From the NCBI RefSeq assembly GCF_008831285.2, contig NC_045138.2, forward strand, positions 32,461,934 through 32,525,933: a stretch of DNA of 64,000 bases, given 5' to 3'. Source of the stretch: Nymphaea colorata. Its lineage: Eukaryota > Streptophyta > Magnoliopsida > Nymphaeales > Nymphaeaceae. The first letter of the stretch is position 1. Each line of letters opens with the position of its first letter. Position numbers and translations under genes: made by a program. Shown here in pieces: positions 33,606-44,010 of the stretch. A model generated the notes under the pieces. That model searched no databases, had not been told where the DNA came from, and worked only from the letters and a program-made list of their open reading frames with translations.

Positions 33606-33881
33606 TGTAAGAATCTTCACAAAGTACTCGTCTCTCCGTATGCAAAACAGATATATTGAGAGGAGAGGATGAAAGAAGACGATGGAGGAAAGGGAGCAGC
33701 CGGCTTAACCCAGCCCTGCGTTCCTTAATCTTTGAATTAAAAGAATAACCCTAATAGGTTACAACAGATTTGTACATAAAATTATAAAATATTACAAGAG
33801 AGCCACCGCCTAGTAATTTAGGCGTGTGGATATAAGGAGAATGGATCGGGTCTGAACAGACCCGATCCCCATACGCTAACA
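33606..33881 (-). repeat. LTR of the second Copia element
   Basis: 276 bp, TG...CA, next to the primer-binding site. Near its outer end it holds a perfect inverted repeat with 12-bp arms (33843-33854 and 33857-33868). Confidence 0.82.
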
Positions 33882-35174
33882 GTCTTTGTGTTACTTTTAT
33901 GATTTTATCATTTGTCTAATGATTTTCTGAAGTAATTGCACTGAACCGCAGCTCAATCAACTATCAGGAACCAGAACCCGGTGGGTTCAGTTGCATTTGT
34001 TTTCAACTTTTTTTCTATTCATGAACCTTTGTTTACAATGACAAGGTTTTTGCAATTTTGAAATCATAGATCAAAGTAGACTGCGTATTCTATTTATCCA
34101 TTTGATAGATGATGCATTGATTTTGTTCATGGGACGTTTCCTGTACCATAGTTGCTTCTAGATCCATGTGCAGCCCTATAAGGGGAAAAAAAAACATGGG
34201 GTCCATTTCTGATCATTTGCAGTTATGTGTTATTATAACATTGAGGAAAGATGAAGTTGGAAGGATGCGTGAGAATTTACCAATGATCTTGTTTCATAAT
34301 TCATTTACATTAACTCGTGGATAATGTTACTCTTGGTAAGGTTCTGGCTTTGATTTTGGAAAAAAATTGTTGTTAATCCATAAGTTGACGATGCTCACTG
34401 AATAGGCCATCATAATCCAATTGATGCAGCTAGTTGCGTTTGGTGTAATGTTAGTGGTTCTATTTCGATTGAGACATTCTAGAATCAAACAGTATCGCAA
34501 CTTCCATTCTTTGATTGTGGTTGCAATTGATGTATTTTGCTTATCAATGATGGGTTTTGGCCCTGATTGAGATTTAGAGATATGTACAAAAGGGACTGAA
34601 AATCTGGGTGGTTAAGTCCACTGGCTTAATCCTTATTAGGTTTCCTAGCAGAACTTCGTTCATGAGGATTGTGCGTACACGGTAACATAAACCAGAAAGG
34701 GAACAAGGAATCATCTGAACTAGTTTGGTTGGGAGCAAGGCTTGTATTGTTTAGTCTGTTCTTAGTTCACATGTTAAACTCTAGGTTAACTGTTCAAATA
34801 TTAGACATACTCATGTTGGTCTCTGTGTGGTTCGTGGTTCTTGGTCACTATATGTTTGGTTTGAGATCCATAATCTATCTGTTTCAGGGACCTTTCTGTT
34901 TCCTAGAGGGGAATTAATTTTGATGGAGTTTTTCCATGCAAACACCAAGATGCTTCTGAACAACGATATGAAGAATGGCAATGATATAGCTGCCAAAGGT
35001 GAAGGTGGTTGTTGTTGGATTGCTCGTGCGCACTTTTGCTGTGAAGGATATCTCAGGAACCTCAGAAGCAAGTCCCAACTTCCATTGGCTGCAGAATGAT
35101 CAGGTTGGCAATACCACAGGCATCCAAGATTCCAAGCATCAAACTTAGGTCGATTCCTCAAAACATTTCCTTCA
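33882..35174. other. AT-rich DNA without a recognised gene
   Basis: An open frame at 34827-35099 has no similarity I recognise. Nothing else is supported. Confidence 0.4.
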
Positions 35175-36274
35175 TTTCTGTGCAATCATATTAGGAAAAA
35201 CACCCGCAGAAAAACCCATGTTCGACATGAATTCCTCCAGGCGCTTTGCATTTGTCAGGTAGAGGTAACTTATCAAGTTTCTACAAACTTAAATAATCGC
35301 AACTTTAATGGTGAAGTAAATTGAACAATTGAAATAGGAAATAACGTGACTGCAGCTTTCGAACAATGAAGGCAATTACAGTGACAAACTATCCCAGATT
35401 AGGAAGTCAAGAGTGCAAGTGCCTTCAGTGCAGAAATCAAAATGTCAAGTCCATTTTTCATAAACAGTTTATTAAACAGATAAATTTGTTTAAGCATCAA
35501 AGATGTAAGTGTTAAATCACAAGAGGGAGGGAGAGAGAGAAAGAGCTGAGAGTTAGCTGGCACCTTAGGTGCACACTAGTGTGTCTGCCAGGGCTTTCCA
35601 AATAACACCGGCTGTATTTTTCGGCTGGTGGGTACGATCAGTTTTAACTACGTATACCGGTGGCAGATATCACCGTTATAGGTCTACAGCGGTGAAGACT
35701 TCCAACGGCGACAAGTAACACCAGTAAAAGCGGATATAGCGGGGAAAACCATCATCGGTATAAGTAGGTATAGCGTCGGAGAAACGCACCGCTATAAATA
35801 AATACCGGTAGTCTTTGTCGCCGCTATTGAGCTATAACGGTGGTTTTTTGCCAAGCATGTCTTCCGTTCTCGTTGTTTAAGAAGAACTAGCTTGAGTAGA
35901 AGTGCTTCGTTTAGCTTTTTTTTTATACATAATTCAAGCAGTTAAATACAATATTCCTATACCTTAAAATATGCCTGTTACCATTCTAATTTGATGTGAG
36001 TTCTCGTAATTATATTTTTTTCACTTTCACGAGACATGACGGCATTGGTCTGTTAGTGTTGTTTATAAATCAGGAAGTCGTCCTGTTTTGGTTTTCTTGA
36101 CCTGTTTGATCTGTAAAATTTAATTCAGTGTTTTGGTCAGTTGCTGCCTTTCTCAGCTTCCAATATTTGACTTAGGAAACCAACCACTTGACCATAATTC
36201 TCATTGTTTTACATTTAAATCATGTCCAGTGCAGCACCTAATTGTGATTGCAACAAAGGCATCAAGAGAAACAA
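35175..36274 (+). repeat. Segmental duplication, copy A (1.1 kb)
   Basis: Matches 42104-43222 with scattered substitutions and small indels. Shared segments include TTTCTGTGCAATCATATTA, CCATGTTCGACATGAATTCC, CTATAACGGTGGTTTTTTGC and CTTCCAATATTTGACTTAGG. The middle (35590-35850) is full of CCGCTATA/TATAACGG/ACCGGT words, resembling subterminal repeats of CACTA-type DNA transposons, but no termini can be fixed. Confidence 0.9.
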
Positions 36275-36400
36275 ACCAAACAGGAATATGTCGAGGCATA
36301 AGTCGATTGTCATCGAGGTCAAGTTGCTTGGCGTCGAATTCTTGCAGCTTCTCGTCCATTCTTTGGGGTGTCGATAGACAAGGTGACGCTGACAAAACAT

Positions 36401-36460
36401 CAAGGTGACAGGATTCGAACCTATGGCCCTCTGTACCCAAAACAGATGCGCTACACCTCG
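36401..36460 (-). pseudogene. Mitochondrial-type tRNA-Pro (UGG) lacking the D arm
   Basis: The minus strand reads CGAGGTGTAGCGCA, CTGTTTTGGGTACAG (anticodon stem-loop, anticodon TGG), then the T arm (TAGGTTCGAATCCTG) and TCACCTTG. The acceptor, anticodon and T arms are present. The D arm is missing: the sequence jumps between two copies of AGCGCA that flank it in plant mitochondrial trnP, a deletion of about 14 nt. It is part of a mitochondrial insert and cannot fold normally. Confidence 0.85.
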
Positions 36461-36512
36461 CTTGCGAGTGTCGGTCTCACACTCTTCTTTTGCTTCTGCT
36501 TTTTCATTGATT
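36461..36512 (-). other. Spacer inside the mitochondrial insert
   Basis: Lies between the tRNA-Pro and 5S rRNA copies. Probably mitochondrial intergenic sequence. Confidence 0.5.
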
Positions 36513-36629
36513 CCCCGGGCTTGAACCATGTCTCCCGAACAATCTCAGTACATATGGCGCAAGACGATTCCACATTTCGAGGTTGGAATGAGATTGGGTG
36601 TTTTCATGTCTCACCGTAGTGCCCGGTTT
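36513..36629 (-). pseudogene. Nuclear copy of mitochondrial 5S rRNA (rrn5), NUMT
   Basis: The minus strand begins AAACCGGGCACTACGGTGAG and continues with GTGGAATCGTCTTGCGCC, ATATGTACTGA, TTGTTCGGGAGACATGG and the closing CAAGCCCGGG. The length (about 117 nt) and the paired ends fit plant mitochondrial 5S rRNA. Several G-to-A and C-to-T changes indicate decay in methylated nuclear DNA. It lies 52 bp from the tRNA-Pro copy in the same orientation. Confidence 0.88.
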
Positions 36630-36639
36630 GTCTTTCTTT

Positions 36640-37470
36640 CCGATTGATGAACAAGAAGGAAACTCGCGACTATCCTCGCTTCGCAGCTCTTCTGTTGGGC
36701 ATGTATTCGTAGACCAAAATCCTCTCTTCTCTTCCTCTTCAACAAAGCAGCCTACAAGCTGTACCAGGTTTATATGTTGAAGCTTTGCTACTAATCTCAC
36801 TTCATTCATGAACTCCATAGTGCCTCCTTTCGAACCCATGGATAGCCTCTTGAGAGCTACTTCCTGCGCTCCTTCCAGCATACCCTTACAATCACAAAAA
36901 TGCGAACTTATTATCTGTTTTTCTTTTTCGTCATGACTGGAAATCCAACAAGCATATTGTCCACTAGAAGCACTTGAATTCTCATAAGCCTCAAATAGCC
37001 AGTATGAGACAATGTCATCATGCCTTTGAGAAGTCCACTATTTATCACCCTTTACGCCATTTCAGTGGTGGATTAATCAGATTTCTGTCAGTTTTTAAAA
37101 TCTGACTCCACTAACCAAACCAAAAGGCTCAAATCTAAAAGTGATCAGAAAAGAAAAATTCAAAATCCGACAATCTCTTACGACTCTCTAATTTTTAATA
37201 AACTTAAAATAATATAAAAACTGTTGATTTGGATTCATATAGAATCTAAATAATGGAGCACAAATTTCAAATATATATATACATATATACACCCACACCC
37301 ACACCCACACCCACACCAACACATCTAAAGAGGTGGGGGAGAGTGAGAGGGATATAAGTGTTAGTTTGTATATAGAACCAAAGCCACCTTGTACAAGCTT
37401 ACTTGATTGGGAGAAATTTTTTTATTGCTGCCATGATAAGTTGCAAGTCAAATAGTGCCAGCTCCAATCT
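36640..37470 (-). pseudogene. S-domain receptor-like kinase relic A
   Basis: Minus-strand remnants of the N-terminal kinase lobe. An exon at about 37385-37470 reads LALFDLQLIMAAIKKF, then a stop, matching the juxtamembrane/glycine-loop exon (FDFETI.AATNNFS). An exon at about 36690-36885 reads [20 protein letters not shown], then [19 protein letters not shown] and EEEEK, matching the ATP-lysine and alpha-C region; a one-base shift then leads to ILVYEYMPN. The C-lobe is absent, cut off by the mitochondrial insert. These kinases act at the plasma membrane in signalling; this one cannot. The closest relatives are G-type lectin S-receptor kinases. Confidence 0.78.
37271..37318. repeat. (AT)n and (CCCACA)n microsatellite
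   Basis: A TA-rich run is followed by about five CCCACA hexamers. Confidence 0.9.
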
Positions 37471-38085
37471 TCCACATTTTTTTTTCCATACTGAATATTA
37501 GCAGGTTGGCGTGCTTTTTTAAGTGAATCTATGCCCACTTCAAACTTATGTATAATTTCAGTCAAAAGCATGAAACCATTCTAGCACATTGAATTTCTTC
37601 ATTCTAGAAGAGACCTCCTGTTACCAGGCTTCACAAGTAGTGCGTTTTTTTAGTTTGCTTTGCTTCTTTGTTTTAATTTCAAGATAATACACAGTTTTTA
37701 TGCTCACAAGAACAGAACTGATTATCAAATGAATAATCTGCTACTTCATTTCAGAATTTGATAATTTAAAGTAAAGAAAAACGAGATATATTCGAAAATA
37801 AATTTTAAAACGCGAGATTTTGATTTCCAACGCAGTTTTTCAAAAAAACGGTCGGATCGAAAAAACGCGTCTTCTTTTACGCTTCTTCTGTTTGGAGCCC
37901 ACGCCCCACGGTGGCATTATTTGTAATTTCAAAAAAAATTTAATGGTAGAAGCGGAATAAATTTTATAAAACGATAAAGTTAAAAGTTAAAAAGCCTTCA
38001 TCGACAGAGAGGAAATAAGTCGAAACAGTAAAACTCGTCCGCATTTAGGGTTTTGCAAATTTCCGACTTCCAAGACGCCAGTCCG
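37471..38085. other. Intergenic, promoter-like toward 38086
   Basis: AT-rich. The TTTAGGGTTTTGC stretch at about 38044 resembles a 5' leader preceding the candidate exon. No TATA box can be assigned. Confidence 0.3.
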
Positions 38086-38167
38086 ATGGAAAGGTGGTAC
38101 TTGCCGACGGACCGGTGCGTTTTCCGCCACCCAGCAGATCTCCGACCGGCGAGAAGCAGCCACAGCG
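38086..38167 (+). CDS. Candidate first exon of an unknown gene
   Basis: An ATG in GC-rich context encodes MERWYLPTDRCVFRHP, then ADLRPARSSHS, up to a donor-like GCG|GTAGG. It is preceded by a plausible leader and followed by a copy of the 0.5-kb AT-rich repeat, which would then be intronic. The product is unknown and no further exon is identified. Codon composition contrasts sharply with the AT-rich surroundings, the only reason to list it. Confidence 0.25.
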
Positions 38168-38192
38168 GTAGGATTCGATTACAAACGATGGT

Positions 38193-38448
38193 TTTTTCAG
38201 TCTATTTGCATGGATTTTCAGTCTATTTGTGTTGGATCCCTTAGCTTATTGTGCCTTGGTTTTTTGTTGGCTGTTTTGGGTTTTTTTTTTGTTTAGCTAT
38301 GCATTCTGTCCGTCAGAAACTCTTTGGTTTTTGTTTTTGGATTTTCTGTGCCGTGGAATAGTTAACGCGTTACTTGTATTTCTGATTTTTTTTTTATTTC
38401 TGTGGAATCCATGTTTTGTGCATAGCTCTTCGGCTGAAGACTGGTTTC
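38193..38448 (+). repeat. Dispersed copy of the 0.5-kb AT-rich repeat, partial
   Basis: Shares TTCAGTCTATTTG, TATTGTGCCTTGG, AGCTATGCATTCTGTC, AACTCTTTGG, GGAATCCATGTTTTGTG and TTCGGCTGAAGACTG with 40031-42103. It has the CATTCTGTC/AGAAACTC part once, where most array copies have it twice. Confidence 0.82.
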
Positions 38449-38834
38449 GGTTTCCTTTTGTGTTTGATGGCCTAGAATTTTGATTCCAGAATTGAAAAAG
38501 ACTTGTTTGATGAAATGATAATTAAAAATCTGGAATTCAATTTAATCTGAAAAAGTTGCGGATTGCTAAATTAATTATACCTTATTGTTCTTGCTAATTT
38601 TTTCTATTTTTCCAATTACTAGAAGTTCTTTTTAGGCCCTTATTTGACAGTCTTCTTGAACTTATGGCCCTTATTTTAAAAATTGTAAAAGATATTAGTT
38701 TCGATTTTTTGACTATGGGCAAAAGATGTGCCTAAAAATGCACTTTTTTCTTTGATGATAGAAGAACCTTAAAAAACTACACTACTTAGGTGTGGTGGTT
38801 TTCGAACATTTGTGTAGTTGTAAACGTAATGTGG

Positions 38835-38889
<55 letters not shown>

Positions 38890-39900
38890 TGATGTTTCTA
38901 CATTGAACAGTGCAAATGTTAAATATAATAATCACGTATTTAAAAAAAGGACATGATGTTGAGTTCAAATACATATATAAGCTTCAAAATCTAAAATATT
39001 CTTCTTATCAACCACCCCCTTAATCATCTTTTTGGAATCTTGTATGTAAAGGTTCAGACTGGATTTATTTATTTACCGAACTACTTACTTTTGGAAGGTG
39101 TGGTAATAGGCGTGTGTGTTTTGATTTGTATGGTGAAAAGTCCTTCATCTAACTTTATCGTCTCTTCTTAGGTACTTGATTTTTTGGGTGTTGAAATATT
39201 TTGGAAAGTCAATAATAGCTAAGTTGGTTGCATCTATTTCTTAGATCCTAGGGCGTGCATCTCCTGGAACTTATATGATGTTTTTTCATATACCTTTTTT
39301 TTAGTCATGATGTGTGCAACTCACTTATTTCTTGTTGTCTGTAGCTAGAAATGGGTCTTTCAAATCCTTACAGTAGTTAACGGGCGATTGAACTTCGTGC
39401 ATTGACCAGGCTACTTTGGCATGGACAGCAGGTCATGTGTTGGCAACTAGCGGCCTGGATGGTTCATGGACTTCTTTCACGATCAATATGGAAAATTTTT
39501 TATTAGGAGGTATTGTTCTTTTGCCCAAACAGTTGAACAATCACTAGGATTGACGGTTTTTCTTATATATATTATGCATGATCTTTTTTGTGTTTAATAC
39601 ATATGAGAGCCTCATATATACATATGTGTGTGTGGGTGGGTGGATGGGTGTACATTTAATATGCATGCTTGTATACGTGAATATATGTAACTCTTTTACA
39701 TTCTTTATTTTTCTGTATCATTATATTTTCAGCTGAGTTGGAGCTAGTCCAGTGGGTGGTTCTGCTCATACTTCGTTGTTTTTTATTATTTTTGGATGTA
39801 TATATAGACCATGATATCTTTTTGTAAATATTCTGTTTTTACAGCTTCTTCGGATTTCAATTACATTATTCTCATTCTCCATTTCCTTTGTGATTTGGCG
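38449..39900. other. AT-rich intergenic DNA with a (TA)n run
   Basis: (TA)n at 38837-38887. No gene recognised. Confidence 0.5.
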
Positions 39901-39984
39901 TTTGTGCCCATCATTGTGAGATTGTTGTGGGTTTGTGTATGTTTTGTGCCCATCATTGTGAGATTGTTGTGGGTTTGTGTATGT
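39901..39984 (+). repeat. 42-bp tandem repeat, two copies
   Basis: Units 39901-39942 and 39943-39984 share TTTGTGCCCATCATTGTGAG and TTGTTGTGGGTTTGTGTATG. Confidence 0.92.
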
Positions 39985-40007
39985 GACTGTTATCAGTCTT
40001 CTTTTCA

Positions 40008-40019
40008 TGGTATTAGAGC
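40008..40019 (+). promoter_or_regulatory. Possible primer-binding site of an old LTR element
   Basis: TGGTATTAGAGC differs by one base from the Copia site TGGTATCAGAGC and follows TTTTCA, a possible LTR end. No matching LTR start or gag is found, so this is tentative. Confidence 0.35.
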
Positions 40020-40030
40020 CTGGGTTGTTT

Positions 40031-42103
40031 ATGCTGTTGTGCATAGCTATTCAGCTAAGGCCTTACTTTCAGTTGTCTTTGTTTTTATTTTATGATTTTA
40101 TCATTTATGAATTATCATTTTTTTTTAAGACGAAAGATTTATGATGTTACGTCTATTTGGATCAGTCTATTTGCATTGGATTTTTCTGCCTATTTGTGTT
40201 GGATTTTTTAATTTATTGTGTCTTGGCATTTTGTTTTGTTGTTTTGGTTTTTTTTTTAGCTATGCATTCTGTCCCGTTGGAAACCCTGTCCGTTAGAAAC
40301 GGAGCTATGCATTCTGCCAGTTAGAAACTCTTTCGTTTTTGTTTTTGGATTTTATGTACCATGGAATAGTTAATGCGTTATGTGTATTTCTGATTTTTTT
40401 CTTTTTATTTTTGTGGAATCCATGTTTTGTACATAGCTCTTCGGCTGAAGACTGATTTTTTAGTTCGATGTTTCGTTTGTTTAGAAGGGGTTAATATAGT
40501 ATAACTCGATAACTTGATAATAGTTAGTATTTCATACTTTATGGACGTGAGATTCAATGTTTGGCGAATAAATTGTATGCTGTTGTGCATAACTATTCAG
40601 CTAACGCCTTATTTTCAGTTGTCTTTGTTTTGCTTTTTAAGATTTTATCATTTATGAATTATCATTTTTTTTAAGATGAAAGATTTATGATGTTACGTCT
40701 ATTTGGATTATATTTTTCAGTCTATTTGCATTGGTGTTGGATTTTTATATTTATTGCGCCTTGGATTTTTGTTGGTTGTTTTTTTTTTTAGCTATGTTTT
40801 CTATCCCGTCAAAAGCTCTCTCTGTTAGAAACTGACCTATGCATTCTGTCCGTTAGAAACTCTTTGGGTTATGTTTTTGGATTTTCTGTGCTGTGAAATA
40901 GATAAGGCGTTATGTGTATGTCTGATTTTTATTTTTGTTTAATTTCTCTGGAATCCATGTTTTGTTCATATCTTTTAGTTCGATGTTTCGTTTTTATAGA
41001 AGGGGTTTAATAAAGTATGACACTAATAATAGTTATTATTTCATACTTTATAGACATGAGACTCAATGTTTGGTGAATAAATATTATGCTGTTGTGCAGC
41101 GCTATTCAGCTGAGGCCTTATTTTCAGTTGTCTTTGTTTTACTTTTATGATTTTGTCATTTATGAAATATGACTTTTTTAAGATGAAAGATTTATGATGT
41201 TAAGTCTATTTGCATTCGATTTTTCAGTCTATTTGCTTTGTATTTTTCTATCTATTTGCATTGGATTTTTCAGTCTATTTATGTTGGGTTTTTTAGTTTA
41301 TTGTGCCTAGCTTTTTTGTTGGTTGTTTTGTTTTTTCTTTAGCTATGCATTCTCTCCCATCAGAAACTCTGTCCGTTAGAAACTGAGTTATGCATTCTGT
41401 CCGTTAGAAACTCTTTGGTTTTTGTTTTTGGATTTTCTGTGCCATGGAATATTTAATACCTTACGTGTATTTCTGATTTTTTTTTTTAATTTATGTGGAA
41501 TCCATGTTTTGTGCATAGCTCTTTGGCTGAAGACTGATTTTTTTGTTTGATGTTTTGTTTCCATAGAAGGGGTTAATTAGTATTACACTATAACTTAATA
41601 ATAGTTTGTTTTTCAAATTTTATAACTTTTTTTAATTATATGTGTATTTCTGATTGTTTTTTTTATTTGTGTGGAATCCATGTTTTGTGCATTGCTCTCG
41701 GCTGAAGACTGATCTTTTAGTTTGGTGTTTTGTTTCTATGGAAGGGGTTAGCGGTTATTATAGTATGGCACTATAACTTGATGTTTGGTGAATAAATATT
41801 ATGCTTTTGTGCATATCTATTCACCTAAGACGTTATTTTCAGTTTTTGTTTTGCTTTTATGATTTTATCATTTATGAATTATAATTTTTTTTAGATGAAA
41901 GATTTTTTATTTACGTCTATTTGCACTGGATTATTCAATCTATTTACATTGGATTTTTCAGTCTTTTTATATTGGATTTTTAAATTTTTTGTGCCATGGC
42001 TTTTTTGTTGGTTTTTTTTTTTTTTGGCTATGCATTCTGTCCCGTCAGAAGCTCTATTTGGTAGAGACTAAGCCATGCATTCTGTCCGTTAGAAACTCTT
42101 TGG
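40031..42103 (+). repeat. Tandem array of the 0.5-kb AT-rich repeat
   Basis: Equivalent points (ATGCTGTTGTGCAT and variants) lie at about 40031, 40576, 41085 and 41801, so units run about 0.51-0.72 kb. The third unit carries an internal duplication of about 0.18 kb (41460-41780). Units contain short internal repeats (TTCAGTCTATTTGCATTGG; GTTAGAAACT). The last unit is cut at AAACTCTTTGGTTT, where segmental copy B begins. Confidence 0.88.
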
Positions 42104-43222
42104 TTTCTGTGCAATCATATTATGAGAAACACCCGCAGGAAATCCCATGTTCGACATGAATTCCTCCAAGCGCTTTGCATTTGTCAAGTAGAGGTAACTT
42201 ATCAAGTTTCTACAAACTTAGATAATTGTAATTTCAATGCTAAAGTAAATTGAACAATTGAAATAGGAAATAACGTGGACTGCAGCTTTCGAACAATGAA
42301 GGCAATTACAATGACAAACTATCCCCTGTTAGGAAGTCAAGAGTGCAAGTGCCTTCAGTGCGGAAATCAAAATGTCAAGTCGATTTTTCATAAACAGTTT
42401 ATTAAACAGATAAATTTGTTTAAGATAAATTTGTTTAAGCATCAAAGATGTAAGTGTTAAATCACAAGACGGAGGGGAGGAGAGAAAGAGCTGAGAGTTA
42501 GCCTGGCACCTTAGGTGCACACCTAGTGTGTCTCTGCCAGGGTTGTGGTGCACGCTTCACGGACTGGGTGTGTTCTCCAAATAACACCGGCTGTACTTTC
42601 AGCCGGCTTGCATGATTAGTTTTAATGACATATACCGGTGGCCGATGTCACCGTTATAAGTCTACAGCGGTGAAGGCTTCCAACGGCGACAAGCAACACC
42701 GGTAAAAGCCTGATTTAGCGGGGAAACATATCATCGCTATAAGTAGGTATAGCGTCGAAGAAATGCACCGGTATAGATAAATACCGGTAGTCTTTGTCGC
42801 TGCTATTGAGCTATAACGGTGGTTTTTTGCCAAGCATGTCTTCCGTTCTTGTTGTTTAAGAAGAACTAGCTTGAATTAGAAGTGCTTCGTTTGGCTTTTT
42901 TTGTAGACATAATTCAAGCAGTTAAATACAAGATTTCCATACCTTCAAATATGCCTGTTACCGTTCAAATTTGATGTAAGTTCTAGTAATTATATTTTTT
43001 CACATTCAGGAGACATGACGCGTTGATATGTTAGTATTGTTTATAAATAAGTCGTCCTGTTTTGGTTTTCTTAACTTGTTTGATCTGTAAAATTGAATAT
43101 AGTGTGTTGGTCAGTCGCTGCCTTTCTCAGCTTCCAATATTTGACTTAGGAAACCAATTACTTGACCTTAATTCTCATTGTTTTACATTGAAATCATGTG
43201 ATTGCAACAAAGGCAAGAGAAA
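42104..43222 (+). repeat. Segmental duplication, copy B (1.1 kb)
   Basis: Partner of 35175-36274, same orientation. Its left edge joins the 0.5-kb repeat within TTTCTGTGC, a word present in both parents, which suggests a microhomology junction. Confidence 0.9.
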
Positions 43223-43490
43223 CAGAAAGCATACTTGGTAAGACAGTGTGCTGGTGATATCTTAGAATGACTGCAGAAAACTGCTGCTGCAGGGAACCTT
43301 CTTTATCCGTTTCACAAACCAGCTGAAACCAAATGCATCTAATCAAGCAGTCAACGTGTGCCCCTATCATGCTGCCATCAAAATAAACAAAACAACAAAT
43401 GATGGGTTGTTGTTTTAAATAGTTATACAGAAGATTGTTGGGGGCTGCGAGGAAGTGTGGAGGGGGGAAAGAGAGACGAGAGAGATATAC

Positions 43491-43556
43491 CTTGTAGAAT
43501 TGGTCAGCGAGGGAAGCGGCCTTGTTGGCAACGGCGAGCTCCTTCTCGTACGCCAT
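43491..43556 (-). pseudogene. First exon similar to SAL1/HAL2-type phosphatase
   Basis: The ATG at 43554-43556 (minus) starts MAYEKELAVANKAASLADQF, YK, up to an AAG|GTATAT donor. Plant 3'(2'),5'-bisphosphate nucleotidase (SAL1) begins MAYEKELD.AKKAASLA, very close. SAL1 removes phosphate from PAP in chloroplast and mitochondrion. No exon with the metal-binding phosphatase motifs follows within several kilobases. A different open stretch after a TTTCAG acceptor (about 43230-43322; LVCETDKEGSLQQQF) is unrecognised. A GC-rich leader lies upstream (43557-43800). It may be a truncated copy. Confidence 0.45.
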
Positions 43557-44010
43557 GGGAAAAACGGAGGCCCTGCTCCTGGTCCTGAGCTTCTGCTTTT
43601 TTTGAGAGAAGTCAAAATTTAGGGTTCCAGAAGCGATGGACAGACCGGCTTAGGTGATGGTGGCAGCGCCGGCGAAGAAAGACGAAGGGTCGGACAACGA
43701 GGCCTTCTTCGCGACTGCGCCGAGACGGTGAAGAGTGACGCGAAGCCCTGACGGACGGGTACCCTTTTTCATCCCCGGAAAATTGTCGGGCCCCTGTGCG
43801 TGTGGGTTGGAAAAGTTTTTCGGGGTTCGAGGACTTATCTGGAAAATTTTTCTCTAGAATCAGCTTTTTGCCATAATTTTGTGGCTATTTGAACCACATC
43901 AGGTGAATTCATGATGAAACAATGTCCTGGGTCATTTCTCCAACAGATATTTCAGAAACATCAAAATCAATAACGATCCTCTGAACCCTCAATTCTTGTA
44001 TTCTTGACTA

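Larger units (their letters stand above)
32721..33881 (-). mobile_element. Second Copia element, 5' fragment (LTR, PBS, gag)
   Basis: On the minus strand: an LTR (33606-33881, TG...CA), a primer-binding site, a leader of about 180 bp, and gag. Everything after gag is missing; the sequence switches to the GC-rich element at about 32720. The second LTR is not in the window, so the copy is truncated. Confidence 0.85.

Noticed and set aside
36504-36881. One continuous 125-codon kinase-like protein
   Set aside because: Only the first third is kinase; the rest reads through the antisense-oriented context of the mitochondrial 5S rRNA copy.
37290-37318. Telomere-like repeat
   Set aside because: The unit is CCCACA, not the plant telomere CCCTAAA, and there are only about five copies.
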